From assembly GCF_900116005.1 (NCBI RefSeq), contig NZ_FOYI01000001.1, forward strand, positions 555,920-619,919: a stretch of 64,000 nucleotides of DNA. The letters are read 5' to 3'. This DNA is from Poseidonocella sedimentorum (GTDB lineage Bacteria; Pseudomonadota; Alphaproteobacteria; Rhodobacterales; Rhodobacteraceae). Shown piece after piece: positions 7,814 to 16,965 of the stretch. Position 1 is the stretch's first letter; each line of letters starts with the position of its first letter. The translations under genes and the position numbers were made by a program. The notes below the pieces were generated by a model. It ran no database searches and was not told the origin of the DNA. It saw nothing but the letters and a program-made list of their open reading frames with translations.

Positions 7814-9214
7814 TCAGCGCCAGCGGCGCAGCAGGCCAAACCCGCCCAGACCGGCAAGCAGAAGCGGCAGGCCCGCGGGCAGGGGCACAGGCGCGGCTGC
7901 GATGAGCGCTGCGGCCTCGGAGGCGGTGTAGCGCGCGCCGCCGATGACGACCGTGCCGAAGTTGAGGAAGGTGCCCGACAGCAGATCGCCGCCCGACAGG
8001 AAGGATAGCTCCAGCCGGTTCCCGCTCAGGCGCGCGCTTTCGAAGGCGGCGAGACCTGCGCCGAAGCTCAGCGTGTTGCTGCCCGTGCCGCCGTCGAAGA
8101 TCCCGGTGCCCAGAAGGCCCGAGGTGATCGTCATGATCCCCAGCTCATCGTCGCCGCCGCCGAAGATCACGTCGCCGTAGACTTCGCTGCCGCCGTCCAA
8201 TTCAAGGCTGCTGTCGCCCATGCCGGCCGCGAGCGCGATCGCGGTGCCGCCGCGCCCGTTGAGGATGCCGCGGTTGGTGACAAAGAGCGAGGAGACCGCC
8301 GCCGGATCGGTGTTGATCGCCTTGGGCCCCTCGATGGTGCCGTCGTTGATGATGGTGAGCGAGGTCGGCGCGCGCAGGGCGGAGACGCCGTCGTCATAGA
8401 CCTCGTCGATGTCGATCCCGCCGTTGTCGTTGGCATCCGGCGCGGTGGATTTGATGAGCCCGCCCGCGTGGTTGACGATCAAGCCCTCATCGACGTCGAT
8501 CCCGTCATCCGAGCCGATGATCTGGCCGAAATTCTGGACCTCGCCGCCCGCGAACTGGACCGCGTCCTCGTCTTCGATGCTGTCGTCGATCAATCGGATC
8601 GTGCCGCTGTTTTCGAGATAGAAATCGCCGCGCGCCTCGATCACCTCTTCGCCGCCGATGATCTCGCCGGTGTTGAACACGCTCGCGCCAAAGGAACGCA
8701 GCTGCAGCGCGCGGCCTTCGGTGGATGTGATCGTACCGGCGTTGGAGACGAAGGCATTGGGGCTGTCGGTGCCGGCGCGGATCGCCTGGCGCCGGGCCGA
8801 GATCGTTGCGCCGGCTGCGTTGAGGACGGTCAGGTCCGATCCGCCGTCCATCTCGATGCCGCGATCCCCGCTCGAAATCGTGCCGTCGTTGACGATGGTG
8901 ACGATGTCGCCCTCGCCGAGGATGGCGTGGCCACCGTTGGAGGTATTGGTCTGGGTAATCGTGCCGCTGTTGACAACCGAGACAGCGTCGCCGGTCAGCG
9001 CGACGGCGGGCACATCCTCGTCATCGCTCTCGATCGACGCGCCGATGGCAACGATGACCTGAACCGCATCCGTGCCCGAGCTGACCGGGCCGCTGCCGGG
9101 CGCGAGGCAGGCGATGTCGGTGCCGAGGCTGGTACAGGTGGCGGCCTGGGCCGTGAGCGGCGCGAGCGCGAGCAGGCTCAGCGCGGTGCCGGCGAGTAAT
9201 CTGGAATGCGTCAT
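7814..9214 (-). CDS. Secreted beta-helix-like protein with VPLPA-CTERM tail
   Basis: 466-residue predicted exported protein. A signal peptide (ALSLLALAPLTAQAA) is followed by many short repeats built around N-x-G-T-I motifs (VVNSGTITQ, VNDGTISSG, VSNAGTITST, IINDGTIEGP), the pattern of right-handed beta-helix or autotransporter passenger proteins. The C-terminus is a protein-sorting signal: VPLPAGLPLLLAGLGGFGLL followed by RRWR, as in VPLPA-CTERM proteins of Rhodobacteraceae, which are thought to be processed by exosortase-type enzymes. There is no beta-barrel domain, so it is not a classical autotransporter. Asp/Glu-rich stretches suggest an acidic extracellular protein, perhaps surface or matrix. 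Divergent from phaR; no metabolic link to PHB is evident. Confidence 0.8.
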   Translation of the reverse strand: MTHSRLLAGTALSLLALAPLTAQAATCTSLGTDIACLAPGSGPVSSGTDAVQVIVAIGASIESDDEDVPAVALTGDAVSVVNSGTITQTNTSNGGHAILGEGDIVTIVNDGTISSGDRGIEMDGGSDLTVLNAAGATISARRQAIRAGTDSPNAFVSNAGTITSTEGRALQLRSFGASVFNTGEIIGGEEVIEARGDFYLENSGTIRLIDDSIEDEDAVQFAGGEVQNFGQIIGSDDGIDVDEGLIVNHAGGLIKSTAPDANDNGGIDIDEVYDDGVSALRAPTSLTIINDGTIEGPKAINTDPAAVSSLFVTNRGILNGRGGTAIALAAGMGDSSLELDGGSEVYGDVIFGGGDDELGIMTITSGLLGTGIFDGGTGSNTLSFGAGLAAFESARLSGNRLELSFLSGGDLLSGTFLNFGTVVIGGARYTASEAAALIAAAPVPLPAGLPLLLAGLGGFGLLRRWR

Positions 9215-9393
9215 CTGTAGATGTCCCCCATCTGTGGTAGTTTGGTCCAGCGTCGCGCCCGGTGAGGGCGGCGACTGCTGCAGCGCTTCTGCATGGGAGA
9301 CTTGACGCTTTTATGACAAGTTTGATCAAACACGCCGCGCCATGCGCCCCGTGCATAGTGCTTTCCTTTTGCGCAAGCCTGTCCTAGGCTTCG

Positions 9394-9406
9394 CTGCACT
9401 GCTGCA
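9394..9406. promoter_or_regulatory. TGC-rich motif just upstream of phaR
   Basis: CTGCACTGCTGCA ends 17 bases before the phaR start. PhaR is known to be autoregulated in related bacteria through CTGC/GCAG motifs; this one is only an approximate match. A 12-bp palindrome, GTTTGATCAAAC, also lies in the intergenic region at 9320-9331, of unknown meaning. Confidence 0.35.
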
Positions 9407-9423
9407 TACTTGGGAGGTCGCGT

Positions 9424-9978
9424 ATGTCTGCCACTGAAAAGCCCCTGCTCATCAAGCGCTATGCCAGTCGCCGTCTCTACAATACCGAGACCAGCGATTA
9501 CGTGACGCTCGATGACATCGCCGGGTTCATCCGGGAAGGGCGCGAGGTGCAGATCGTTGACCTTAAGTCAGGCGATGACCTCACGCGGCAATACCTGCTT
9601 CAGATCATCGCCGAGCATGAGAGCCGGGGCGAAAATGTCCTTCCGATCAACGTGCTGAACGATCTCGTGCGCAGCTATTCGAGCCAGGCGACCTCGATGG
9701 TCCCGCAGTTCCTCGCGGCGAGTTTCGAAATGCTGCGCGACGGGCAGAGCAAGATGGTCGAGAACATCACCTCGATCAATCCGATGGCCCAGATGCCCGG
9801 ATTCGACGCGCTCAAGGCTCAGCAGGAAGCCTTCCTCAAGGCCATGACCGGCGGCGTCATGCCCGGCGGCATGAGCGGGCCCGCCCGGGAGGACGAGGCG
9901 CCTTCGGGCGAGAACCTCGATGATATCCGCAAGGAGCTCGCCGAGCTGCAGCAAAAGCTCTCCAAGCTTTCCAAGTAG
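9424..9978 (+). CDS. phaR: Polyhydroxyalkanoate synthesis repressor PhaR
   Basis: DNA-binding regulator that also binds PHB; it represses phasin and itself until granules titrate it away. 184 residues. The N-terminal PHB/PHA accumulation DNA-binding domain is clear (LLIKRYASRRLYNTETSDYV, residues 9-28). The following PHB_acc region spans about residues 60-105. The C-terminal tail is a short coiled coil (ELAELQQKLSKLSK). The start ATG follows GGGAGGTCGCGT. It ends 3 bases before the convergent aminotransferase gene. Confidence 0.95.
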   Translation: MSATEKPLLIKRYASRRLYNTETSDYVTLDDIAGFIREGREVQIVDLKSGDDLTRQYLLQIIAEHESRGENVLPINVLNDLVRSYSSQATSMVPQFLAASFEMLRDGQSKMVENITSINPMAQMPGFDALKAQQEAFLKAMTGGVMPGGMSGPAREDEAPSGENLDDIRKELAELQQKLSKLSK

Positions 9979-9981
9979 CGG

Positions 9982-11199
9982 TCAGGTGCCATAGGCGGGC
10001 GCGCGGCCGGGGGCCGGCGCGCAGACCGCCTTCGCCGCCTCGATGAGCGCGCGGGCGATCCCGGTGATCTCGCCCAGCGTGAGCGCGGGTGGCAGGCGCA
10101 GATCGCACGCGCGCGCGAGCATCGCTTCGGTCTGGGGCAGCACCGGCGTCTGGCCGAGGAACTGCCAGTTCCAGAAGGCGCGCGCGTTGTCGGTGGCCCG
10201 GCCGAAGACCTGCACCGAGACGCCCCGCTGTGACGCTTCCGCTACGAACCCGTCGATCTGCTCGGGGCTCATGCCGCTGAGGTTGAACTGCATGGAATCC
10301 GGCGCGCGGATCTCCTTGGCCAGTGGCTGCGGCACGTTGAACCACGGGCTCGCCGCGAGCAGCTCCGCGAGCCGGTCGTATTTCGCGCGCCCCGCCGCCA
10401 CCCGGCGCGGGATGTCGTCGAGCTGGGCACGGATCACCGCGGCCGAGAGGTTCGACAGGCGCAGGTTGAAGAGCGGCAGGCGGTTTTGCCAGCGGGTGAA
10501 GGCCGCGCGCAGTGCCACGTCGTGGTCCGCGAGGTGCTGTGCCCAGGTGTGCTCATAGGCGCCGGACATGATCACCGCGCGGGCGAAGAGGTCGGGATCG
10601 TCGGTCACGAGCATCCCGCCCTCGCCACCGTTCACCAGCTTGTAGGATTGGAAGCTGAACGCGCCGATCACGCCCATGCTGCCCGCCGGGCGGCCATCCC
10701 AGCTTGCGCCAAGCGCGTGGGCCGCGTCTTCGATGAGCGGCACCTGATGGGCCTCGCACAGCGCCGTCAGCCGGTCCATGTCGGAAATATGGCCGCGCAT
10801 GTGGCTCACGAGGACCGCATCGACCCCGCCCCTCAACTGGCGCTCCACGTCATCCATATCGAGCCGGTAATCTGCGCCGACCTCGGCCAGAACCGGCGTC
10901 GCGCGGGCATGGATCACCGAAGAGGGCACCGCCGCGAAGGTGAAGCCCGGGATCAGGACCCGCGCGTCGCGGGGCAGGTCGAGCGCTTCGAGCGACAGGA
11001 ACAGCGCAGCCGAGCAGGAGGAGACGGCGAGCGCGTAGCGCCGGCCGAGCAGGGCGGCAAAGGCCTCCTCCAGCCGGGCGACCGGCGCGTTGGCCGGATC
11101 GGCGTAGCGAAAGAGATCCCCGCTTTCAAAGAGGCGGTCGACCTCGGCGCGGGCGTGCGCCGGGATGGGTTCGGCGGTCGGGGTGCGGCTCGGGGTCAT
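9982..11199 (-). CDS. DegT/DnrJ/EryC1/StrS-family PLP aminotransferase
   Basis: 405-residue pyridoxal-phosphate enzyme of the sugar-aminotransferase superfamily. Visible features are the cofactor region SSCSAALFLSLEAL (about residues 60-73), the Asp of LIEDAAHALGA, and the Schiff-base Lys in FSFQSYKLVNGGEGG (about residue 190). These families usually aminate keto-sugars for cell-surface polysaccharides, but no sugar genes are nearby. It lies on the same strand as the amine operon upstream, separated by an AT-rich 103-base gap that probably holds its own promoter. A role in that amine pathway is possible but unsupported. Confidence 0.8.
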   Translation of the reverse strand: MTPSRTPTAEPIPAHARAEVDRLFESGDLFRYADPANAPVARLEEAFAALLGRRYALAVSSCSAALFLSLEALDLPRDARVLIPGFTFAAVPSSVIHARATPVLAEVGADYRLDMDDVERQLRGGVDAVLVSHMRGHISDMDRLTALCEAHQVPLIEDAAHALGASWDGRPAGSMGVIGAFSFQSYKLVNGGEGGMLVTDDPDLFARAVIMSGAYEHTWAQHLADHDVALRAAFTRWQNRLPLFNLRLSNLSAAVIRAQLDDIPRRVAAGRAKYDRLAELLAASPWFNVPQPLAKEIRAPDSMQFNLSGMSPEQIDGFVAEASQRGVSVQVFGRATDNARAFWNWQFLGQTPVLPQTEAMLARACDLRLPPALTLGEITGIARALIEAAKAVCAPAPGRAPAYGT

Positions 11200-11302
11200 T
11201 AGTTTCCACTTTTTGAAATCGAATCTTTCGCTTTTCTAAATATACTATGTAACGGCATCACGAAACTGCCGTGGAGCGCGCGGAAAAATCTAGGGGGGCG
11301 TG

Positions 11303-12619
11303 TCAGAGCCCGAGCCGGTCGCGCAGGGCGTACCAGCTCATGGCGAGCGCAAGCAGCGGGCTGCGCAGCGCGCCGCCGCCGGGGAAGGGCGCGATGGGCA
11401 CCGCCGCCATGGCATCGAAGCCTCGGGTGTCGCCGTGGATCGCATCGGCCAGGATCTGGCCTGCGTGGGTCGCGGTCCCGACCCCGTGGCCGGAATAGCC
11501 AGACGCGTTCCACAGGCCCGGCGCGGGGCGGGCAAAGAGCGGCATGCGCGCGCGGGTGATAGCGAGGGTCCCGCCCCAGGCATGATCGATCTTCACGTCG
11601 GCAAGATGCGGAAAGACCCGGGCCATCGGCTTGCGCACCAGCGCGGCGATGTCGGCGGGGAAGCGGTAGCCATAGCTCTCGCCGCCGCCGAAAAGCAGCC
11701 GCTTGTCATGGCTGAGGCGAAAGTAGTTCACCACGAAGCGCGAATCCGCGACCGCCACGTCCCGGGTCAGCACCTCCGCCGCGCGTTGCCCGAGCGGCTC
11801 CGTCGCGACGATGAAGTTGTTGATCGGCATGACGCGGGCGGCGACGGCGGGCTGGAGCCCGCCAAGATAGCCGTTGCAGGCGAGGATCACGTGATCGGCG
11901 GTGATGCTGGCGTGCTCGGTGCGGATCTCGGTCCGGTTTCCGGAGCGGGGCCCGGGGCGCAGCGCGGTCACCGGGCTTGCCTCGTGGATCACGGCGCCGG
12001 CGGCTTCGGCGGCGCGGGCGAGCCCCTGGGCGAAGCGCAGCGGGTGCAGGTGGGCCGCGCCCATGTCGAGGATCCCGCCGCGATAGTCCGGCGAGGGACA
12101 GAGCGCGCGGCAGGCGGCGGCGTCCAGCGCCTCGATCTCGTCATAGCCGTAGCCCCGGGACAGATGCGCGGCGTATCGGTGCAGATCGCGCACATCGCCC
12201 TCCGAAGAGGCCGTCCAGGCGACGCCGTCGCGCAGGTAGCAGTCGATCCCGTGGCGTGCGATGAGATCGCGCACCAGCGCCTTGGCGTCCTCACCCATCT
12301 CCCACAACAGGCGCGCCGCATCTTGGCCGACGCGCTTTTCGAGGGTGTCTTGCGTCTGGCGCTGGCCCGAGCCGAGCTGGCCGCCGTTGCGCCCCGAGGC
12401 GCCGAAGCCGGCGCGATGGGCCTCCAGCACCACGACGCGCACGCCCCGTTCGGCCAGATGCAGCGCCGCCGACAGCCCGGTGTAGCCCGCGCCCACGATC
12501 ACCACATCGGCGCGGCTCTCGCCCTCGGCGCGGGCCCGGAGCGGCCCGGCGTCCGCCGTCGCGGCGTACCATGAGGCGGGATAGGCGCCGGGCTTGTCGT
12601 TGGCGTAAAGCAGGTCCAT
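11303..12619 (-). CDS. FAD-dependent oxidoreductase, PuuB-like (gamma-glutamyl-amine oxidase)
   Basis: 438-residue DAO-family flavoprotein. The FAD-binding Rossmann motif is near the N-terminus (DVVIVGAGYTGLSAALHLAERG, about residues 39-60), followed by GFGASGRNGGQLGSGQR, characteristic of the PuuB/OrdL subfamily. It probably oxidises a gamma-glutamylated amine or a secondary amine to an aldehyde plus ammonia or amine. Last gene of the operon, 8 bases after the upstream ligase gene. The gene order ligase-amidotransferase-oxidase resembles the Puu putrescine pathway. Confidence 0.85.
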   Translation of the reverse strand: MDLLYANDKPGAYPASWYAATADAGPLRARAEGESRADVVIVGAGYTGLSAALHLAERGVRVVVLEAHRAGFGASGRNGGQLGSGQRQTQDTLEKRVGQDAARLLWEMGEDAKALVRDLIARHGIDCYLRDGVAWTASSEGDVRDLHRYAAHLSRGYGYDEIEALDAAACRALCPSPDYRGGILDMGAAHLHPLRFAQGLARAAEAAGAVIHEASPVTALRPGPRSGNRTEIRTEHASITADHVILACNGYLGGLQPAVAARVMPINNFIVATEPLGQRAAEVLTRDVAVADSRFVVNYFRLSHDKRLLFGGGESYGYRFPADIAALVRKPMARVFPHLADVKIDHAWGGTLAITRARMPLFARPAPGLWNASGYSGHGVGTATHAGQILADAIHGDTRGFDAMAAVPIAPFPGGGALRSPLLALAMSWYALRDRLGL

Positions 12620-12627
12620 CGGGCGGC

Positions 12628-14001
12628 TCAGACGTTGAGGAGCAGGTGCTCGCGCTCCCAGGGGGAAATCACCTGCAGGAACTCCTCGTATTCGGTCCGC
12701 TTCATGATCGAATAGACCCGCGCGAAATCGCGCCCCAGAACCTCGTGCAGAGCATCGGCCTCCTCGAAGAGATCGAGCGCCTGACCGAGCACTTCGGGCA
12801 CATCCGGCTCGCCTTCATAGGCGTCACCCTCGAACACGGGGCGCGGCGTGATCCCGTTCACCATCCCCAGATATCCGCAGGCGAGCGAGGCGGCGAAGCC
12901 GAGGTAGGGGTTGCAATCCATCCCCGCGACGCGGTTCTCCACCCGGCGGCTTTCCGGCCCCGAGAGCGGCACGCGGATGCCGGTGGTCCGGTTGTCGCGG
13001 CCCCACTCGAGATTGATGGGCGCGGCGTGGTCGCGCACGTAGCGGCGGTAGCTGTTGACGTAGGGCGCCTGCATCGCGACGGCGGAGGGCAGGTGGGACT
13101 GGAGCCCGCCGATGAAATGCATGAAGGCGGCGGTCTCGGCGCCATCGGCGTCCGAAAAGAGGTTCTGGCCGGTCTTGCGGTCCAGCACCGAGTGATGAAT
13201 GTGCATCGCGCTGCCCGGCTCATGGGCGATCGGCTTGGCCATGAAGGTCGCGAAACAGTCGTGGCGCAGCGCGGCCTCGCGGATCAGCCGCTTGAAATAG
13301 AACACCTCGTCGGCAAGCTTGACCGGATTGCCATGGCGCAGGTTGATTTCAAGCTGGCCCGCGCCGCCTTCCTGGGTGATGCCGTCGATCTCGAAGCCCT
13401 GGGCCTCGGCGAAATCGTAGATGTCGTCGATCACCGGGCCGAACTCGTCCACCGCGGTCATCGAATAGGCCTGTCGCGCGGCGGCGGGGCGGCCCGAGCG
13501 GCCGACCATCGGCTTGATGTCCTGCGCCGGATCGAGGTTGCGGGCGATGAGGAAGAACTCCATCTCCGGCGCGACGACCGGTGTCCAGCCGCGCGCCTCG
13601 TAGAGCCCGACCACGCGTTTGAGCACGTTGCGCGGCGAGAAGGGGACCGGCGTGCCGTCTCGGTCGAAGGCATCGTGGATCACCTGAAGCGTCCAGTCCC
13701 CGGTCCAGGGCGCGGCGCTCGCGGTGGTCATGTCGGGGCGCAGGATCATGTCCCGTTCGAGAAAGCCCTGGGCCCCGGCGGCGTCGGACCATGTGCCGGT
13801 GATGGTCTGGTAGAAGATACTGTCGGGCAGGTGGAAATAGTCCTGCCGCGCGAATTTGGAGGCGGGGACGGCCTTGCCGCGGGCGATCCCGGGGATGTCG
13901 GAGATGATGCACTCGACCTCGTCGAGACGCCGCCCCTCCAGATAGGCCTTGGCCTTGGGGGGAAGATCGTCGGTCCAGTGGTCGCTGCTGTCGCGGCTCA
14001 T
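12628..14001 (-). CDS. Glutamine synthetase family protein, PuuA-like gamma-glutamylamine ligase (1)
   Basis: 457-residue ATP-dependent ligase of the glutamine synthetase superfamily, likely joining glutamate to an amine. The glutamate/metal motif GSAMHIHHSVLD lies at about residues 258-269, and the ATP/phosphate motif NRTTGIRVPLSG and ENRVAGMDCNPYL further on. The regulatory adenylylation loop of true GlnA is absent, as in PuuA. It overlaps the amidotransferase gene by 4 bases. Its paralogue lies two genes upstream, so the two may handle different amines or form a pair. Confidence 0.87.
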   Translation of the reverse strand: MSRDSSDHWTDDLPPKAKAYLEGRRLDEVECIISDIPGIARGKAVPASKFARQDYFHLPDSIFYQTITGTWSDAAGAQGFLERDMILRPDMTTASAAPWTGDWTLQVIHDAFDRDGTPVPFSPRNVLKRVVGLYEARGWTPVVAPEMEFFLIARNLDPAQDIKPMVGRSGRPAAARQAYSMTAVDEFGPVIDDIYDFAEAQGFEIDGITQEGGAGQLEINLRHGNPVKLADEVFYFKRLIREAALRHDCFATFMAKPIAHEPGSAMHIHHSVLDRKTGQNLFSDADGAETAAFMHFIGGLQSHLPSAVAMQAPYVNSYRRYVRDHAAPINLEWGRDNRTTGIRVPLSGPESRRVENRVAGMDCNPYLGFAASLACGYLGMVNGITPRPVFEGDAYEGEPDVPEVLGQALDLFEEADALHEVLGRDFARVYSIMKRTEYEEFLQVISPWEREHLLLNV

Positions 14002-14681
14002 GTCCGGGCCTCCCCGCGCAGGACCGCGCCCATGTGGGCGGCCACGAAGGGCGCATCGGTGGGCGCGTCGAGGCTCTCTTCGGCAACCTGCAGAAGATCG
14101 GCCGGGACCACGTTCGGCCCGCGCAGCTCGATCAGCCCGCGCAGCATCCGCGGCCCGTATTCCGGGTGGGGCTGGAGGCTGAAGATCCGCGGGCCATACT
14201 GTAGCGCGGCGTAGCGGCAGAAGGGGCTGGAGCCCACCACCTCGGCGCCCTCGGGCAGGGCCGTGATCTGATCCTGATGCCAGGCATTGAGCGCGATCGC
14301 CTCGCCCAGAAGCGTGTAGCCGTGGCGCCCGACGGCCCAGCCACGGGCGTATTTCTCGACCTTTCCGCCAAGCGCCTGGGCGATGATCTGATGGCCGAAG
14401 CAGATCCCGACCAGCGGCTTTTGCGCCGCCACGATCTCACGGATCAGCGCCTCCAGCCGGGCGATCCAGGGCAGCGGGTCATAGGCGCCGTGGCGCGAGC
14501 CGGTAATGAGCCAGCCCTCGGCCGCATCCGCGCTGTCGGGGAACGCGTCGTCGACGACGTTGAAGGTCGAGAAGGTGAAGCCCTGTCCGGAGAGGAGCTC
14601 CTGACATTGTTCGGCGTAGTCGCCGGTTTCAGGCTCAAGCTCGCGCGGGGCGTGGCCAGCCTGAAGAATACCGATATGCAT
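13998..14681 (-). CDS. Class I glutamine amidotransferase-like protein (PuuD-like role possible)
   Basis: 227-residue GATase1-fold protein. The nucleophile Cys is in GICFGHQIIAQ (about residue 95), and the His-Glu pair in LQPHPEYGP. It has no synthetase domain attached, so it works as a stand-alone hydrolase or as the glutaminase subunit of an adjacent ligase. Given the neighbouring glutamine-synthetase-like ligases, hydrolysis of a gamma-glutamyl product (as PuuD does for gamma-glutamyl-GABA) is the simplest reading. The sequence type is closer to GMP-synthase-like amidotransferases than to E. coli PuuD. Confidence 0.8.
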   Translation of the reverse strand: MHIGILQAGHAPRELEPETGDYAEQCQELLSGQGFTFSTFNVVDDAFPDSADAAEGWLITGSRHGAYDPLPWIARLEALIREIVAAQKPLVGICFGHQIIAQALGGKVEKYARGWAVGRHGYTLLGEAIALNAWHQDQITALPEGAEVVGSSPFCRYAALQYGPRIFSLQPHPEYGPRMLRGLIELRGPNVVPADLLQVAEESLDAPTDAPFVAAHMGAVLRGEART

Positions 14682-14768
14682 GTGTCACCTGAGGGTCTTG
14701 ACTGCGCGGAGGCTAGACCGTGGCGGGGCGCGCGGCAAGGCCCGTCACGGGGGGAGGAGACGGGCCGG

Positions 14769-16082
14769 TCAGACCGTCTCCAGCAGGTAGGTCCAGTGCC
14801 GCTCGGCGGGGACACCGGCGAAGAGCGCGAGCTCCTGGCGCTTGGTCATCGCGAGGTTGGCGATGAGCTCGGCTGGGAAGATCCGCGCCATGACAGGATC
14901 GCTCTCGAAGCCCGCGATCGCGCTCTCCCAGTCGGCGGCGAGGCCGGGCAGGTCAAGCTCGTAGGCGTTGCCGGTGATCGGGGCGGGCGGCGGGGCCGCG
15001 TCTTCGAGCCCGGTGAGGATCGAGCCGAGGATCACCGTGAGCAGCAGGTAGGGGTTGACGTCGCCGCCCGCGACGCGGTGTTCGATGCGCCGCGCCGAGG
15101 CCGGCCCGCCGGGAATGCGGATCGCGGCGGTGCGGTTCTCATAGGCCCAGGCCGCGCCGGTGGGGGCGTGCGCCCCGGGCACGAGGCGGGTGTAGCTGTT
15201 GGCGTGGGGGGCGAAGATGAGCGTTGCGCCGGCCATCGAGCCAAGGCAACCGGCCACCGCGTGGCGCAGCGCCTCGGTGCCCTGGGGGGCGCCATCGTCG
15301 AAGATGTTGCGCCCGTCGCCATCCCAGATCGAGACATGCACATGCATCCCGTTGCCGGGCTGGTCGGCGAAGGGTTTGGCCATGAAGCTCGCGGCCATGC
15401 CATGGCGCCGGGCGAGCCCGCGCACCAACACCTTGAACAGCCACGCATCATCGGCAGCGCGCAGCGCGTCCTGATGGTGGAGCGTCACTTCGAATTGCCC
15501 GAGCCCGGATTCGGAAATCGCCGCCTCGGCGGGAATGCCCATCGCGCCGGCGGCCTCGTAAAGATCGGTGAAGAAGGCATCGAAGGCGTCGAGCTGGCGC
15601 AGATCGAGCACGGCGGAGGTAGACAGGCGCCGCCCGCTGAGCGGGCTCGCGGGTGGGGCGAGGGCGGTATCGGCGTCGTCGATGAGATAGAATTCCATCT
15701 CCACAGCGGCTTGCGCCGTCAACCCGCGCGCGGCGAGGCGCGCCGAGACGCCCGCCAGCGCATGGCGCGGATCGCCCGCGAAAGGCGCGCCGTTTTCGTG
15801 GAACATCCAGAGCGGCTCCAGCGCGGTGCGCCCGCTGAGCCAGGGCATGGGCACCGGGCCCCGACCGGTCGGTTTGAGGATGCCGTCGGCGTCGCCGGTC
15901 TCGAACAGCAGAGGGCTGCCCTCGATATCGGCGCCGGTCACGTCCACGTTGAGCGCCGAGAGTGGCATCCGCAGGCCCGCGGCGATCTTGTCCGCTCCTG
16001 CGCCGGCCATGCGCTTGCCGCGCATTTGGCCGTTGAGATCGGCGGCGGCGACGCGGATCGTCGGCAGGGCGGTCAGCTCCAT
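14769..16082 (-). CDS. Glutamine synthetase family protein, PuuA-like gamma-glutamylamine ligase (2)
   Basis: 437-residue second member of the glutamine synthetase superfamily in this operon. Motifs: NGMHVHVSIWDGDG (glutamate/metal), ENRTAAIRIPGG (ATP), IEHRVAGGDVNPYL. It begins MELTALPTIRVAAADLNGQM. It is clearly divergent from the 457-residue paralogue, so not a recent duplication. It lies 76 bases after the permease gene and 87 bases before the amidotransferase. Substrate unknown; amine or amino acid gamma-glutamylation is inferred from context. Confidence 0.85.
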   Translation of the reverse strand: MELTALPTIRVAAADLNGQMRGKRMAGAGADKIAAGLRMPLSALNVDVTGADIEGSPLLFETGDADGILKPTGRGPVPMPWLSGRTALEPLWMFHENGAPFAGDPRHALAGVSARLAARGLTAQAAVEMEFYLIDDADTALAPPASPLSGRRLSTSAVLDLRQLDAFDAFFTDLYEAAGAMGIPAEAAISESGLGQFEVTLHHQDALRAADDAWLFKVLVRGLARRHGMAASFMAKPFADQPGNGMHVHVSIWDGDGRNIFDDGAPQGTEALRHAVAGCLGSMAGATLIFAPHANSYTRLVPGAHAPTGAAWAYENRTAAIRIPGGPASARRIEHRVAGGDVNPYLLLTVILGSILTGLEDAAPPPAPITGNAYELDLPGLAADWESAIAGFESDPVMARIFPAELIANLAMTKRQELALFAGVPAERHWTYLLETV

Positions 16083-16158
16083 GACGCGGCCTCCGGGCAG
16101 CGTGCGGGGCTGTGGCGCAGCGAAAGACGGGCGGACAGGAGCGAAAGATGGGGCATGA

Positions 16159-16965
16159 TCACCTGATAAGCTTGGGGCGCAGGCGCAACCTGGGGCGCTC
16201 TGCGGCCGAAAGATGGCGGTTGAGTCGCGCGTTCATGAGGCCGAACCCGCCCGCGATGAGCAGGGTCAGCACGATGAAATAGAAGGCGAGGATCGGGTAG
16301 GGCACGAAGGGATTGTAGGTCTTGTCGGCGAAATAGCTGGCGTAATAGAGCGCGTCGCCGCGTTGCTGGAGCGCGGGAAACCCCGAGAAGAAGACCAGCG
16401 TGGTGGCGTGAAAGAGGAAGATCGCCTCATTGGTATAGGCCGGCCAGGCGAGTCGCAACATCGTCGGGAAAACCACCCGGTGGAAGCGGGTCCAGCCCGA
16501 GAGGCCGTAGGCATCCGCCGCCTCCAGATCGCCGCGCGGGATCGAGCGCAGCGCACCGTAGAAGATCTCGCCGGAATAGGCGGCGGTGTTGAGAAAGAGC
16601 ACCACGAGCGCCCCGAGCCAGGCCGATGTGAGCGCCGAGACGGCCGGCACCACGCCTTTGAGCGACAGAAACAAGAAGTAGGCGAAAAAGAACTGGATGA
16701 AGAGCGGCGAGCCGCGGAAGAGGAAGATGAACCACTCGGCCGGTTTGCGAAACCTGCGCCGGGGGCTGGCCTTGGCGACGGCGAGCGCCACCGCGAGGAT
16801 GAAGCCCGCCAGCAGCGCAAGGGCGCCGAAGTAGATGTTCCAGATCATGCCCGAGCCGATCAACGTGAACTGCTGGCAGAGGGTGAAATCGCTGCGCGGC
16901 AGCAGCCGCTCGCCATAGCCGAGCGAGCGCAGCCCGTAATCCGCGATGGTCTGCCAGCAGCTCAT
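16159..16965 (-). CDS. Polar amino acid ABC transporter permease (HisM-type)
   Basis: 268-residue inner-membrane permease of the histidine/lysine/arginine/octopine importer class. The first helix is at about residues 40-62 (MIWNIYFGALALLAGFILAV). The EAA cytoplasmic loop reads GDLEAADAYGLSGWTRFHRV. It overlaps the preceding permease gene by 4 bases, which implies translational coupling and a heterodimeric channel. Confidence 0.9.
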   Translation of the reverse strand: MSCWQTIADYGLRSLGYGERLLPRSDFTLCQQFTLIGSGMIWNIYFGALALLAGFILAVALAVAKASPRRRFRKPAEWFIFLFRGSPLFIQFFFAYFLFLSLKGVVPAVSALTSAWLGALVVLFLNTAAYSGEIFYGALRSIPRGDLEAADAYGLSGWTRFHRVVFPTMLRLAWPAYTNEAIFLFHATTLVFFSGFPALQQRGDALYYASYFADKTYNPFVPYPILAFYFIVLTLLIAGGFGLMNARLNRHLSAAERPRLRLRPKLIR

